Part shown: one piece after another, positions 35,338-46,292 of the stretch
Layout: every line of letters begins with the position of its first letter
Numbering within the stretch: the stretch's first letter is position 1
NCBI RefSeq assembly: GCF_028640845.1
Contig: NC_080539.1
Span: 109,162,554-109,226,553, forward strand
Origin: Ahaetulla prasina
Taxonomy: Eukaryota > Chordata > Lepidosauria > Squamata > Colubridae
Direction: 5' to 3'
Length of the DNA stretch: 64,000 nucleotides
The notes under the pieces: model-generated
Databases searched by the model: none
Seen by the model: only the letters and a program-made list of their open reading frames with translations
What the model was told of the DNA's origin: nothing
Translations under genes and position numbers: made by a program

Positions 35338-35397
35338 TTCCCCCTTCACCCTCCCCCCTTCACCCCCCCTCCCCCGCCCCCTTCACCCCTCCCCCAC
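35338..35397 (-). other. G-rich tract in L1 3' UTR
   Basis: On the minus (element sense) strand this is a series of G-runs of four to seven interrupted by TGAA and A/C, with many runs of at least three G. This satisfies G-quadruplex sequence rules. G-rich 3' UTRs are a known L1 property. Confidence 0.8.
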
Positions 35398-35552
35398 ATA
35401 GACTTCCCAGAGCAAAATACAGGGTATAACATCTAACAAACATATGCTAAAATACTGCAAAAACCATACCCCATTATCCCTTCCCCCCCATTGATTCCTT
35501 AACTCCCCATTCCCCTTTTAAACTAATACCAAATACAATACAATCCCTACCA

Positions 35553-36676
35553 TCACTCATATGCTATTTGATACTTTTTGGTCTGATACTTATTTTGAAT
35601 ATAATCAATCCATTTTCTCCATTCCACTATGTATCGTTCTTGTGAGTAGTTTTTCAAATACGCAGAAATTTTTGCCATTTCTGCTAAGTTTGAAACTTTA
35701 AGGGTCCGTTCTTCAATTGTAGGCAGTTCTTCTTTCTTCCAATGTTGCGCCACCAAAAGTCTCTCTGCTGATATTAAGTTCAATATCAATTTAGTCTCTA
35801 TTACTGAACAATCCGTGATTATGCCTAGTAAAAACAGTTGTGGCGTAAACTTTATCTTCTTTTTCAAAATGTTCTGCATAATCCACCATATTTTAATCCA
35901 AAACGATTTAATTTTTTTACAAGTCCTCCATATATGATAATAAGTAGCATCTTCACAATCACATCTCTAACATTTGGGTTGCACATTCGGATACATACAT
36001 GCCAACTTCTTAGGATCTAAATGCCATCTATAAAACATTTTATAAAAATTTTCTCTTAAATTTTGTGCTTGAGTAAATTTAACATTCCTAACCCAGATTT
36101 TCTCCCATGTTTCCAACATTATAGGTTGTTGAATATTTTGTGCCCATTTTATCATACAATCTTTAACTAATTCCGTTTTTGAATCTATTTCTATCAAAGC
36201 ATTGTATAACCTTTTAATATGCATTTGACTTTGATCTCTAATTTGTTTTACCAAATTTTCCTCAATTAGCGCAATACCACTTTTCTGGTCTGCACTCCAT
36301 ATAGAGTGCAATTGTCCATACTGAAACCATGTATAATTTTTCCCTTCTTGTTTCAATATATTCAAAGATTTCAGTTGTAATTTACCCTTTTCCACAAAAA
36401 GAAGGTCTTTGTATGCAGTCCCCTTTTGTTTTTGTTCTATATTTATATTCTCTATCGCATGTCTGGGGATTGTCATATAGGTATCTTATTATCTAATTTA
36501 TATTGATACTTTTTCCAAACCCTTAACAAAGCATTCCTGAGAATATGACTTTTGAAAGTATTATCTACTTTCTTATTATATACTAAATAAGCATGCCATC
36601 CATATAACAAATCATGACCTTCTATATTCAAAATTCTTTCTTCCGTTAAATTAAACCAATCACTAATCAATGACAA
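35553..36676 (-). pseudogene. L1 ORF2 C-terminal region
   Basis: Three minus-strand pieces in order: 36676-36473 (YGWHAYLVYNKKVDNTFKSH, ILRNALLRVWKKYQ), 36476-35967 (WFQYGQLHSIWSADQKSG, NLRENFYKMFYRWHLDPKKL, YPNVQPKC) and 35879-35553 (MQNILKKKIKFTPQLFLLGI, AERLLVAQHWKKEELPTIEE, LAEMAKISAYLKN). The PKC followed by a lost Cys/His stretch is the zinc-knuckle region typical of L1 ORF2. It is interrupted near 36475 and between 35967 and 35880, so it is defective. RT and endonuclease are absent by truncation. Confidence 0.85.
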
Positions 36677-36697
36677 AACAATTCAGAAGGAACTCTT

Positions 36698-38554
36698 GTG
36701 AGAAGAAGTGCTCCTGAGCATAAGCAGAAATTATTTATTATTAAATGTATATGCCACAAAAGGCAACCTTAGATAGCTCAATAAAAATACCAAAGAAAAC
36801 ATTAAAATGATATAGAAGGGTGATAAATTTAAAATTCAGTTAAATTAAATTGACCAAGATGGAGTGGAAGCGAGCAAGTGCATATAGGGAGGAAGTGGGG
36901 CCATGTCTAATTCACCACCTCCAGGATGTCATACTCCCATTGAGGCTCCAGCCTCTTGACAAAATGCTAAAAGAATAGCAAGTAACTCAAGTAGCAGAAT
37001 GTCCCATTAAAAAGGAAAATCCCTAAAACACTGTGGACATACCATACTATGAATTTAAACCAAATGTCAATTAAGCCTGGCAGATACTCATTAAATTAGA
37101 AGAAACAATGAGAATTATTAAGAAATACATGACAGAAAAAACTTCACCTCTAGTTTAAACTACATTTTTAGGAAGAGAAGCACTTGAGAGACAGGGGAAA
37201 TTTCTCCTTGTGTTTCAAATACAGAGATTCCTTTGACTAAAGAGTCCAGGTGAGAAACAACAGCATATTAAGATAGTTTCACTGACATGGATGAAACACT
37301 GAGTTGTTTTTCTTTGTGGATGAGTCTAGAAATACATGGGAAAAATTAATGGACCAAGGGAAGTTTCTCCAAATTAATCATCCTCCAGCCCATTAATTTC
37401 CCATCCACTTGTAGATTCATCCACTAAGAAAAACAATCCAATGTTTTATCCATGTCCACAATATAGCTAAGCTCTGTCAGTTGTCAATTAGTATGAATCA
37501 TTCCTGATGTGAATGGAAGAGCATGTAGAGAGTTCCCAAGAATACAATATCACTTGATAAAGAATAGTTGGCCAATCAGTAACAATTTTACTCCCTCTGG
37601 TCACAGAGGAGGAGACCATCTAACCTGTCCTTTAGCTACCAAGAATGGTACCAGATCAGCCTCATCCTCACAATTCTGAGGCCCATATTTGGAGAATAAG
37701 ACAAGATTTCGGGAAAGGCAGAATCCCCTCGCTTTCCTCTAAAAGAAAAAGTTCTGCTATGGGAGGAATTAACTGGATACTATGTTCTATTACTCCATTT
37801 AGTTGGGTGATATTTTTTCAGGTGTTAATGAGGTGTTAATTTTCAGAGCATTTGGAAATTTCCACCTAAATGCCAGCGTACCACGAACAAACATAATTGG
37901 TACCATCTGTTTTAAAAATTTCAAAGACAAAAATAGTGAGGCTACTACTTACACCCAAAACGGGAAAAGGGTTTTGTAAAAAATATACTGAACTTTGCCT
38001 TGTTAATCACAATTCAAAGACAAATAAGCACAGGGAAGAAACTTACTAGAAAGGAGCCAAGCTGAGAAACTATGTCCTTTTAATGGGTTTAAATTAAAAC
38101 AACACTCAGTCTAGCAGACAGAGCTGGTACACAACTTTCATTCAGTTCCATGAAGCTTTCTTCATGTCCCTTTCTTGCCCCCTTAAATAAATGCAACTCA
38201 GCAGCAACCAAGAAGAGTGGATTGCTTCATAAAATGCCGAGGTGAAGTTCCTTTTCCCAATCCCACTTTTCATCAGTTCAGTACAGCTGTGAAAATGAAT
38301 GAGATGGCAAGTGTTCAGCTTTTTTAAGCAGATCCTCTTTCTGACGAATTCCTTTCCTTATTTTGCTATTTATTTGTGGCGAAAAGTAGATCTCACTTAG
38401 GTCATAGGAAGACTTACATTTAATTAACTTAGTAAAAATAACTTTAAGGGAAGTTGGCAATGCTTTTCCCTTGTCCTCCACACTGTTTTTTCTCCAATTT
38501 GAAACATTGCTCCTTCCTCCTCTGATTTAAGAGATTCATAAACTGACTCTTCCT
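36698..38554. other. anonymous DNA with one large hairpin
   Basis: No gene recognised. The only structure seen is the inverted repeat at 37284-37456. Confidence 0.5.
37284..37456. repeat. imperfect 69-bp inverted repeat
   Basis: Arms 37284-37352 and 37389-37456 are inverted copies with roughly a dozen mismatches, starting GACATGGATGAAACACTGAG and ending in the complement (TGTTTTATCCATGTC), around a 36-bp spacer. It could be a MITE or a transcribed hairpin. I see no clear target duplication. Confidence 0.8.
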
Positions 38555-38623
38555 TCAAATGTACTGAGTGGTGAAAGTATCAACATTTTATATGTAGTCA
38601 TTAACATACAGTGTAGAATAGAA

Positions 38624-38690
38624 CAGGGGTCTCCAACCTTGGTCCCTTTAGGACTTGTGGACTTCAACTCCCAAAGTTCTGAGACCTCTG
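38624..38690. mobile_element. 67-bp hAT MITE, unit 1
   Basis: CAGGGGTCTCC at the left and GAGACCTCTG at the right. Flanking octamers GAATAGAA and AAATAGAA match at 7 of 8. The copy in unit 2 is at 40418-40484. Confidence 0.75.
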
Positions 38691-38997
38691 AAATAGAATA
38701 TCCTTAAACATATCAAATTGGGTCAGGCTTTTAAATCTTTCTGTGGTGCAAACGGGCACCCTCCCCCTTTACTAAGTATACAGAAAACCGGATCCATTAG
38801 GATAGGCGTTATAGCCATCAAATGCAATGATAGCAGGGACAGGTTTTTCTTGAAATGTGCAAAAAAACCAAAAAGCATTGATACTTATACTGTTTCTGAG
38901 TTTAATCTGCTTCAAAATGAATATGGATGGAGCCTTATGTACGTAGGGTTGGTTTCCTGAGGTATCTTACTGAGTCATTAGTAATATTGATCTACAG

Positions 38998-39131
38998 CAT
39001 GGGTGTCAAACTCACGGCGTCACATTGCCATCATGTGACATTTTGCGATGTTTTTTCCCTTGGCAGAGCTGGGGCAGGCGAGATCTGCATGTGACACATC
39101 CAGCCTGCGGGCTGCCAGTTTGACACCTCGG
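38998..39131. mobile_element. 134-bp hAT-like MITE, unit 1
   Basis: CATGGGTGTCAAACTC at the left, CCAGTTTGACACCTCGG at the right. Flanking octamers ATCTACAG and ATCTTCAG match at 7 of 8. Confidence 0.75.
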
Positions 39132-39304
39132 ATCTTCAGCATTAGGGGCACTCACAAGGAGTTAAGTGGCATCATGTTTATCATCAGTAAATGATGTAAA
39201 TTATGGAATTTGCAATGATCGTGCAAAGAGATTTGCATAATACATGTGACATTATATGATTTGCACCAATTCCTTATGTATCCCATGGGGGTTCCAGCCC
39301 AGGA

Positions 39305-40346
39305 ATATTTTATTTTATTTATTATTATTTTATTATTTATTTGATTTTTATACCGCCCTTCTCCCGAAGGACTCAGGGCGGTGTACAGGCAGAATAAAAC
39401 CAACAAAGAACAATATACAAAGTTAAAATATCAATTAAAAACTTATTAAATGAGCCTGAAAAATTTAAGAAATTTACCATAAAACCAAAAACCCCATTAA
39501 AATTGCTAAAAATTTGAGTTTAAAATTCCATTCAAGCCAGCCCCGCGCGAATAAAGAGATATGTTTTCAGTTCACGGAATGTCCGAAGGTCAGATATCTG
39601 GCGTAAGCCGGGGAGTTCGTTCCAGAGTGTGGGAGCCCCACAGAAGGCCCGTCCTGGGGCCGCCAGCCGACATTGTTTGGCGGACGGCACCCTGAGAGTC
39701 CCTCTCTGTGAGGCGTGCGGGTCGGTGGGAGGCATGTGGTAGCAGCAGGCGGTCCCGTAAGTACCCAGGTCCTAAGCCATGGGCGCCTTAAAGGTCGTGA
39801 CTAACACCTTAAAGTGCACCCGAGAGGCCACAGGTAGCCAGTGCAGCCTGCGCAGGAGAGGTGTTACATGGGAGCTGCGTGCAGCTCCTCTATCACCAGC
39901 GCAGCTGCATTCTGGACTAACTGAAGCCTCGGACGCACTTCAAGGGAGCCCCATGTGAGGCGTTACAATAATCCAAGCGAGAGGTAGCAGCGCGTGAGTG
40001 ACCGTGCATAAGGCATCCCGATCAAGGAAGGCGCAACTGCGAACCAGGCGAACCTGGTGGAAGGCCCTCCTGGAGCGGCCGTCAAATGATCTTCAAGCGA
40101 CAGCCGATCATCAGGAGGACACCCAAGTTGCGCACCCTATCCTTTGGGGCCAGTAACTACTTCAACAGCCAGCAGCGGTTGCAGCTGGCTGAATCGATAT
40201 GCCGGCACCCACAGCCACCCCGTCTTGGAGGGATTAAGCTTGAGCCTGTTTCTCCCCATCCAGACCCGTCGGCCTCCAAACACCGGGACAGCACTTCAAC
40301 AGCTTCATTGGGGTGGCCGGGGTGGAAAATACAACTGGGTGTCGTC
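39305..40346 (-). mobile_element. L2 3' half, duplicate copy (B1)
   Basis: Minus-strand L2 from its tail (complement of CCGCCCTGAGTCCTTCGGGA near 39355-39385) through the C-terminal domain (APTLWNELPGLRQ, LRVPSAKQCRLAAP) to just after the YADD region, where the tandem junction cuts it. It carries more small deletions than unit 2. Confidence 0.88.
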
Positions 40347-40417
40347 CTTCAAATGTACTGAGTGGTGAAAGTATCAACATTTTATATGTAGTCATTAACA
40401 TACAGTGTAGAATAGAA

Positions 40418-40484
40418 CAGGGGTCTCCAACCTTGGTCCCTTTAGGACTTGTGGACTTCAACTCCCAAAGTTCTGAGACCTCTG
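40418..40484. mobile_element. 67-bp hAT MITE, unit 2
   Basis: Duplicate of 38624-38690, copied as part of the tandem duplication and not a new insertion. Confidence 0.75.
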
Positions 40485-40791
40485 AAATAGAATATCCTTA
40501 AACATATCAAATTGGGTCAGGCTTTTAAATCTTTCTGTGGTGCAAACGGGCACCCTCCCCCTTTACTAAGTATACAGAAAACCGGATCCATTAGGATAGG
40601 CGTTATAGCCATCAAATGCAATGATAGCAGGGACAGGTTTTTCCTGAAATGTGCAGAAAAAACAAAAAGCATTGATACTTATACTGTTTCTGAGTTTAAT
40701 CTGCTTCAAAATGAATATGGATGGAGCCTTATGTACGTAGGATTGGTTTCCTGAGGTATCTTACTGAGTCATTAGTAATATTGATCTATAG

Positions 40792-40925
40792 CATGGGTGT
40801 CAAACTCACGGCGTCACATTGCCATCATGTGACATTTTGCGATGTTTTTTCCCTTGGCAGAGCTGGGGCAGGCGAGATCTGCATGTGACACATCCAGCCT
40901 GCGGGCTGCCAGTTTGACACCTCGG
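40792..40925. mobile_element. 134-bp hAT-like MITE, unit 2
   Basis: Duplicate of 38998-39131. The flanking octamer here reads ATCTATAG at the left. Confidence 0.75.
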
Positions 40926-41099
40926 ATCTTCAGCATTAGGGGCATTCACAAGGAGTTAAGTGGCATCATGTTTATCATCAGTAAATGATGTAAATTATGG
41001 AATTTGCAATGATCGTGCAAAGAGATTTGCATAATACATGTGACATTATATGATTTGCACCAATTCCTTATGTATCCCATGGGGGTTCCAGCCCAGGAA

Positions 41100-42165
41100 T
41101 ATTTTATTTTATTTATTATTATTATTATTATTTATTTGATTTTTATACTGCCCTTCTCCCGAAGGACTCAGGGCGGTGTACAGGCAGAATAAAACCAACA
41201 AAGAACAATATACAAAGTTAAAATATCAATTAAAAACTTATTAAATGAGCCTGAAAAATTTAAGAAATTTACCATAAAACCAAAAACCCCATTAAAATTG
41301 CTAAAAATTTGAGTTTAAAATTCCATTCAAGCCAGCCCCGCGCGAATAAAGAGATATGTTTTCAGTTCGCGACGGAATGTCCGAAGGTCAGATATCTGGC
41401 GTAAGCCCGGGGGGAGTTCGTTCCAGAGTGTGGGAGCCCCACAGAAGGCCCGTCCTGGGGCCGCCAGCCGACATTGTTTGGCGGACGGCACCCTGAGAGT
41501 CCCTCTCTGTGAGGCGTGCGGGTCGGTGGGAGGCATGTGGTAGCAGGCGGTCCCGTAAGTACCCAGGTCCTAAGCCATGGGCGCCTTAAAGGTCGTGACT
41601 AAAACCTTAATGTCCACCCGAGAGGCCACAGGTAGCCAGTGCAGCCTGCGCAGGAGAGGTGTTACATGGCAGCTGCGTGCAGCTCCCTCTATCACCCGCG
41701 CGGCTGCATTCTGGACTAACTGAAGCCTCGGACGCACTTCAAGGGAGCCCCATGTAGAGGCGTTACAATAATCCAAGCGAGAGGTAGCAGCGCGTGAGTG
41801 ACCGTGCATAAGGCATCCCGATCAAGGAAGGCGCAACTGCGAACCAGGCGAACCTGGTGGAAGGCCCTCCTGGAGCGGCCGTCAAATGATCTTCAAGCGA
41901 CAGCCGATCATCAGGAGGACACCCAAGTTGCGCACCCTATCCTTTGGGGCCAGTAACTACTTCAACAGCCAGCCGCGGTTGCAGCTGGCTGAATCGGGAT
42001 GCCGGCATCCACAGCCACTCCGTCTTGGAGGGATTAAGCTTGAGCCTGTTTCTCCCCATCCAGACCCGTACGGCCTCCAAACACCGGGACAGCACTTCAA
42101 CAGCTTCATTGGGGTGGCCCGGGGTGGAAAAGTACAGCTGGGTGTCGTCAGCGTACTGCTGGTAT
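41100..42165 (-). mobile_element. L2 3' half, main copy (B2)
   Basis: Same content as B1 but extending about 25 bp further, ending within the L2 segment coding [10 protein letters not shown] (complement at 42136-42163). There the plus-strand L2 (C) begins. The other half of this element resumes at 45172 (D). Recognisable C-terminal pieces: APTLWNELPPGLRQ and RRELKTYLFIRAGLA. Confidence 0.88.
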
Positions 42166-42195
42166 CTTCCCGTGACCCGAGTGGCCAGGATAATC

Positions 42196-42986
42196 GGGAC
42201 CTGGGCCTCCGGCTGATGTTATGTAATGCCAGGTCCGCGGTTAATAAAGCCCCCCTGATTTCAGATCTTATTCAGGAAGGGACCGCGGACGTTATGGGCG
42301 TTATGGAGACCTGGTTGGGCACCGAAGGGGGGGTTCCCCTAGTGGAGATGTGCCCACCAGGCTTCCGAGCATTCCATCAGCCGAGGGCCCAGGGTAGGGG
42401 TGGAGGGGTGGCGGTTATCATCAAGGAGAGTCTGGAGCCGAGGGAGACCACTGTGCCTCAGATAGCTGGGTGTGAATCCCTCTTCGTGAAGTGGGGTCGT
42501 AGAACTCAGGTGGGCTTGTTGATCACGTACCTGGCTCCTTGCTGCGTGACTACAGCCCTGCCTGAGCTGCTGGAGTTGCTGGCTGGGTTGGCAGTGGAGA
42601 CCCCAGACTGTTGGTCATGGGGATTTCAATTTGCCATCAGCGGCGTAGCATCCTCAACAGCTCAGGAGTTCATGGCTTCCATGACGGCCATGGACCTGAT
42701 TCAGTTAATTGATGGCCCTACCCACGTCGGGGGAGGTACCCTAGACCTGATTTTTATCTCTGGCCAGTGGTTTAATGATCTGGTTTTAAATGATTTAGTT
42801 GTGGAACCTTTGTCATGGTCAGATCATTTTCTCCTTCGTCTAGACTTTCTGACCGCTACCCACCATCGCAGGGAGACGGAACCAATGCGTTGGTTCCGTC
42901 CCAGGCGCCTGATGGACCGGAGAGGTTCCTGGCGGAGCTTGGGCCGTTTCCTGAACACCTGTCCCACGACTCGACTGAAGAGCTAG
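42196..42986 (+). pseudogene. L2 endonuclease, active site destroyed
   Basis: [62 protein letters not shown] and [13 protein letters not shown] identify the APE-type domain. The frame stays open from 42196 to 42986, but a pair of compensating shifts near 42605-42645 replaces the segment that reads MGDFNLP elsewhere with an unrelated [10 protein letters not shown]. The catalytic Asp/Asn pair is therefore gone. It ends in a frameshift near 42915. Confidence 0.85.
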
Positions 42987-42989
42987 TTG

Positions 42990-44920
42990 CGGCCTGGGAG
43001 CGGGCGCGGCTGGGCTTTGGACCGTGTCGTGCCTTTGCGACCTCTGACCCGGCGTCGGTCTCAACCAGCTCCTTGGTTCTCCGAGGAGCTGAGGGAGATG
43101 AAGCGCGGAGAAGGCGCCTAGAGTGCCTGGAGATCCAGCCGCTCTGAGGCTGACGGACACTAGTTAGGTCCTATAGTAGGACCTACCTAGTGGCAATGAG
43201 GGGTTCGTTCTCGTTCCTCCCTCATTGCGTCGGCAGATAACCGCCCGGCCGCCCTGTTTGGGTGACCCGCTCGCTCCTCCAACAGGAGGCGGGAGGACCC
43301 TACAGGCGTGCCGAGGAGTTTAACGGTTATCTATCGACAAAATCGTTCAGCTTGGGACGGATTGGATCAAAATTGGGTAGATCAGGCGAGGTTCGAGGCC
43401 CGTCTTGTTGAGGTGGTTTGGGATGACTTTGATCCTGTGACTCCGAGGACATGGACAGGTTGCTGGGCAGGCTGAACGCCACCACATGTTTACTGGATCC
43501 GTGCCTCCTGGTTAGTACTGGCTACTCAGGAGGTGACACGAGGCTGGCTCAGGGATTACAAATGCTTCTCTGCGGGAGGGGTCTTTCCGCGGCCTTGAAA
43601 GAGGCTGTGGTGAGACCCTCCTCAAGAAGCCTTCCTGGACCCAGCTGTTTTAGGAACTACCGGCCAGTCTCAATCTTCGCTTCTGGCGAAGGTTGTAGAG
43701 AGTGTGGTGGCATGTCAGCTACCCCAGTACCTGGATGAAGCTGTCTATCTAGACCCGTTCAGTCCGGCTTCCGGCCCGGATACAATCGGAGACAGCTTTG
43801 GTCGCTGGTGGATGATCTCTGGAGGGCCAGGGATAGGGGTTATTCCTCTGCCCTGGTCCTATTAGACCTCTCAGCGGCTTTTGATACCATCGACCATGGT
43901 ATCCTGCTGCGCCGGTTGGAGGGTTGGGAGTGGGAGGCACCGTTTATCGGTGGTTCTCCTCCTACCTCTCTGATCGGACGCAGGCAGTGTTGACAGGGGG
44001 CAGAGATCGACTCAAGGTGCCTCATGTGTGGGGTGCCGCGGGGTCGATTCTCTCACCCTCCTGTTCAACATCTATATGAAGCCGCTGGGTGAGATCATCA
44101 GTGGCTTTGGGGTGAGATACCAACTGTCGCTGATGACACTCAGCTGTACTTTTCCACCCGGGCCACCCCAGTGAAGCTGTCAAGTGTTGTCCCGGTGTCT
44201 GGAAGCCGTCGGGTCTGGATGGGGAGGAACAGGCTCAAACTTAATCCCTCCAAGACGGAGTGGCTGTGGATGCCGGCACCTCGGTACAGTCAGCTGCAGA
44301 TGCGGCTGTCTGTCGGGGGTGGATCATTGGCCCCGATGGGGAAGGTACGCAACTTGGGCGTGCTCCTGGATGGCCGGGTGTCCTTTGAAGACCATTTGGG
44401 GACCGTCTCCAGGAGGGCCTTTTATCAGGTTCGCCTGATCCGCCAGTTGCGCCCTTCCTGGACCGGGATGCCTTATGCACAGTCACTCATGCCCTTGTTA
44501 CCTCTCGCCTGGACTACTGCAATGCTCTCTACATGGGGCTCCCTTGAAGAGCACCGGAGACTTCAGCTAGTTCAGAATGCGGCTGCGCGGGTTATTGAGG
44601 GCGTCTCGGGCTCCCATACCACCTATCCTGCGCAGACTGCACTGGCTACCTGTTGTTTTCCGGGTGCGCTTCAAGGTATTGGTGACCACCTTTAAAGCGC
44701 TCCATGGCTTAGGACCGGGCTATCTACGGGACCGCCTACTGCCGGCTTCTATCTCCCATCGTCCGGTACGCTCCCACAGAGAGGGACTCCTCAGGGTGCC
44801 GTCAGCCAAACAGTGTCGACTGGCGGCCCCAGGAGGGCCTTCTCTGTGGGAGCTCCGACCCTGTGGAACGAACTTCCCCTCGGACTTGACAATTACCTGA
44901 CCTTAGGACCTTTACTTGAA
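42990..44920 (+). pseudogene. L2 RT and C-terminus, many frameshifts
   Basis: Pieces in changing frames: linker with [36 protein letters not shown] (43854-43910), [68 protein letters not shown] and LRVPSAKQCRLAAP. The YADD site is damaged (AACTGTCGCTGATGACACTC, one base short). Denser indels than in copy A or D. Confidence 0.85.
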
Positions 44921-45078
44921 CTTAAAACTTATTTATTTCATATGGCTGGACTAGCCTGATTTTTATTTTTATTGGATGGGTTTTTAAAATTGTGTTATTT
45001 TATAGGGGAGTATGTTTTTTAACGTTTTGGGCATTTAAATTAGTTTTTTAAGGGTTGTTTTTAAATTATTGTGTGTAT

Positions 45079-46292
45079 TTATATTTTATCTGCCTGTTCA
45101 CCGCCCTGAGTCCTTCGGGAGAAGGGCGGTATACAAATTAAAATATTATTATTATTATTATTATTATTATTCACCCCAAAGCCACTGATGATCTCACCCA
45201 GCGGCTTCATATAGATGTTGAACAGCAGGGGCGAGAGGATCGACCCCTGCGGGACCCCACAAGTGAGGCCCCACGCGGTCGACCTCTGCCCCTCCGTCAA
45301 CACCGTCTGCGACCGGTCGGAGAGATAGGAGGAGAACCACCGATATACGGTGCCTCCCACTCCCAATCCCTCCAACCGGCGCAGCAGGATACCATGGTCG
45401 ATGGTATCAAAAGCCGCTGAGAGGTCTAACAGGACCAGAGCAGAGGAATAACCCCTGTCCCTGGCCCTCCAGAGATCATCCACCAATGCGACCAAAGCCG
45501 TCTCTGTGCTGTATCCGGGTCAGAAACCGGACTGGAACGGGTCCAGATAGACATCTTCATCCAGGTACTGGGGTAGCTGTCGAGCCACAGCACTCTCTAC
45601 AACCTTCGCAACAAAGTGAAGATTGGAGATCGGACGATAATTACTTAAAATAGCTGGGTCCAGAGAAGGCTTCTTAAGGAGGGGTCTCACCACCGCCTCT
45701 TTCAAGACGGGAAAACTCCTCCAACAAAGAAGCATTGATAATCCTCTGGAGCCAGCCTCGTGTCACCTCCTGAGTAGCCAGTACCAGCCAGGAAGGGCAC
45801 GGGTCCAGTAAACATGTCGTGGCATGGAGCCTCCCCAATAACCTGTCCACGTCCTCGGGAGCCACAGGATCAAACTGATCCCAAACAGACTCAACAAGAC
45901 ATGCCTCCTCTCCCCGCTTGGATCATCCCAAATTCGGTCCAGATCGTCCCGGGCTGAGCGATTTTATCGTATAGATAACCACTAAACTCCTCGGCACGTC
46001 CCTGCAAGGTCATCCGCACCTCCTGATGAAGGAGGAGCGGGTCACCAAACAGGGCGGCCGGGCGGTTATCTGCCGGCGCAATGAGGGTGGGCGTGTCGCC
46101 TCGCCTCCCCATTGCCACTAGGTAGGTCCTAGTATAGGACCTAACTAGTGTCCGATCAGCTTCGGAGCGACTGGACCTCCAGGTGCTCTCTAGGCGTCTT
46201 CGCGGCGTTTCATCTCCCTCAGCCCTCGGAGAACCAAGGGGCCAGACGAGACCTCGCCGGGTCAGAGGCCGCAAAGGCGCGACACGGTCCAA
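45079..46292 (-). pseudogene. L2 linker and RT N-terminal half
   Basis: Pieces: linker LRPLTRRG (46292-45891), VDRLLGRLHATTCLLDPCPS (45865-45674), [20 protein letters not shown] and [20 protein letters not shown] (45735-45520), then [37 protein letters not shown] and GVPQGSILSPLLFNIYMKPL (45495-45172). RT motifs A and B are visible. The catalytic YADD is on the far side of the nested insertion. The last bases before 45172 belong to copy C, so the open frame there is chimeric. Confidence 0.85.
45150..45172 (+). repeat. (ATT)n tail of nested L2
   Basis: About seven to eight ATT units ending copy C, directly followed by the interrupted minus-strand L2. Confidence 0.9.

Larger units (their letters stand above)
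35289..36679 (-). mobile_element. L1 LINE, 5'-truncated, with 18-bp TSD
   Basis: Flanked by identical 18-mers AATTCAGAAGGAACTCTT at 35271-35288 and 36680-36697. Minus orientation, with the poly(A) end read as a T-run at 35287-35295. It contains the C-terminal third of L1 ORF2 and a 3' UTR with a G-rich strand. A perfect duplication argues for a fairly recent insertion. Confidence 0.92.
38553..42140 (+). repeat. tandem duplication, unit about 1.8 kb
   Basis: Unit 1 (about 38553-40346) and unit 2 (about 40347-42140) are near-identical direct copies. Each contains unique flank, a 67-bp hAT MITE, a 134-bp hAT MITE and the 3' half of a minus-strand L2. The spacing grows from 1794 to 1800 through small indels. 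The junction joins L2 sequence (GGGTGTCGTC) straight to flank (CTTCAAATGTACTGAGTGG), with about 2 bp of microhomology. Confidence 0.93.
42166..45171 (+). mobile_element. L2 LINE nested inside another L2 (C)
   Basis: Plus-strand L2, 5'-truncated just ahead of the endonuclease and otherwise running to the 3' tail (CCGCCCTGAGTCCTTCGGGA, GAAGGGCGGTATACAAAT) and an (ATT)n run. It sits between the two halves of a minus-strand L2: left neighbour ends ...CTGGTATCT, right neighbour starts TCACCCCAAAGCC, which are contiguous in intact copies. No long target duplication is visible. Confidence 0.88.

Noticed and set aside
41886..42986. A 366-codon open frame that looks like a single gene
   Set aside because: Its first 90 or so codons are antisense L2 (copy B2) and the rest is sense L2 endonuclease (copy C). 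The frame simply runs across the nested-insertion edge.
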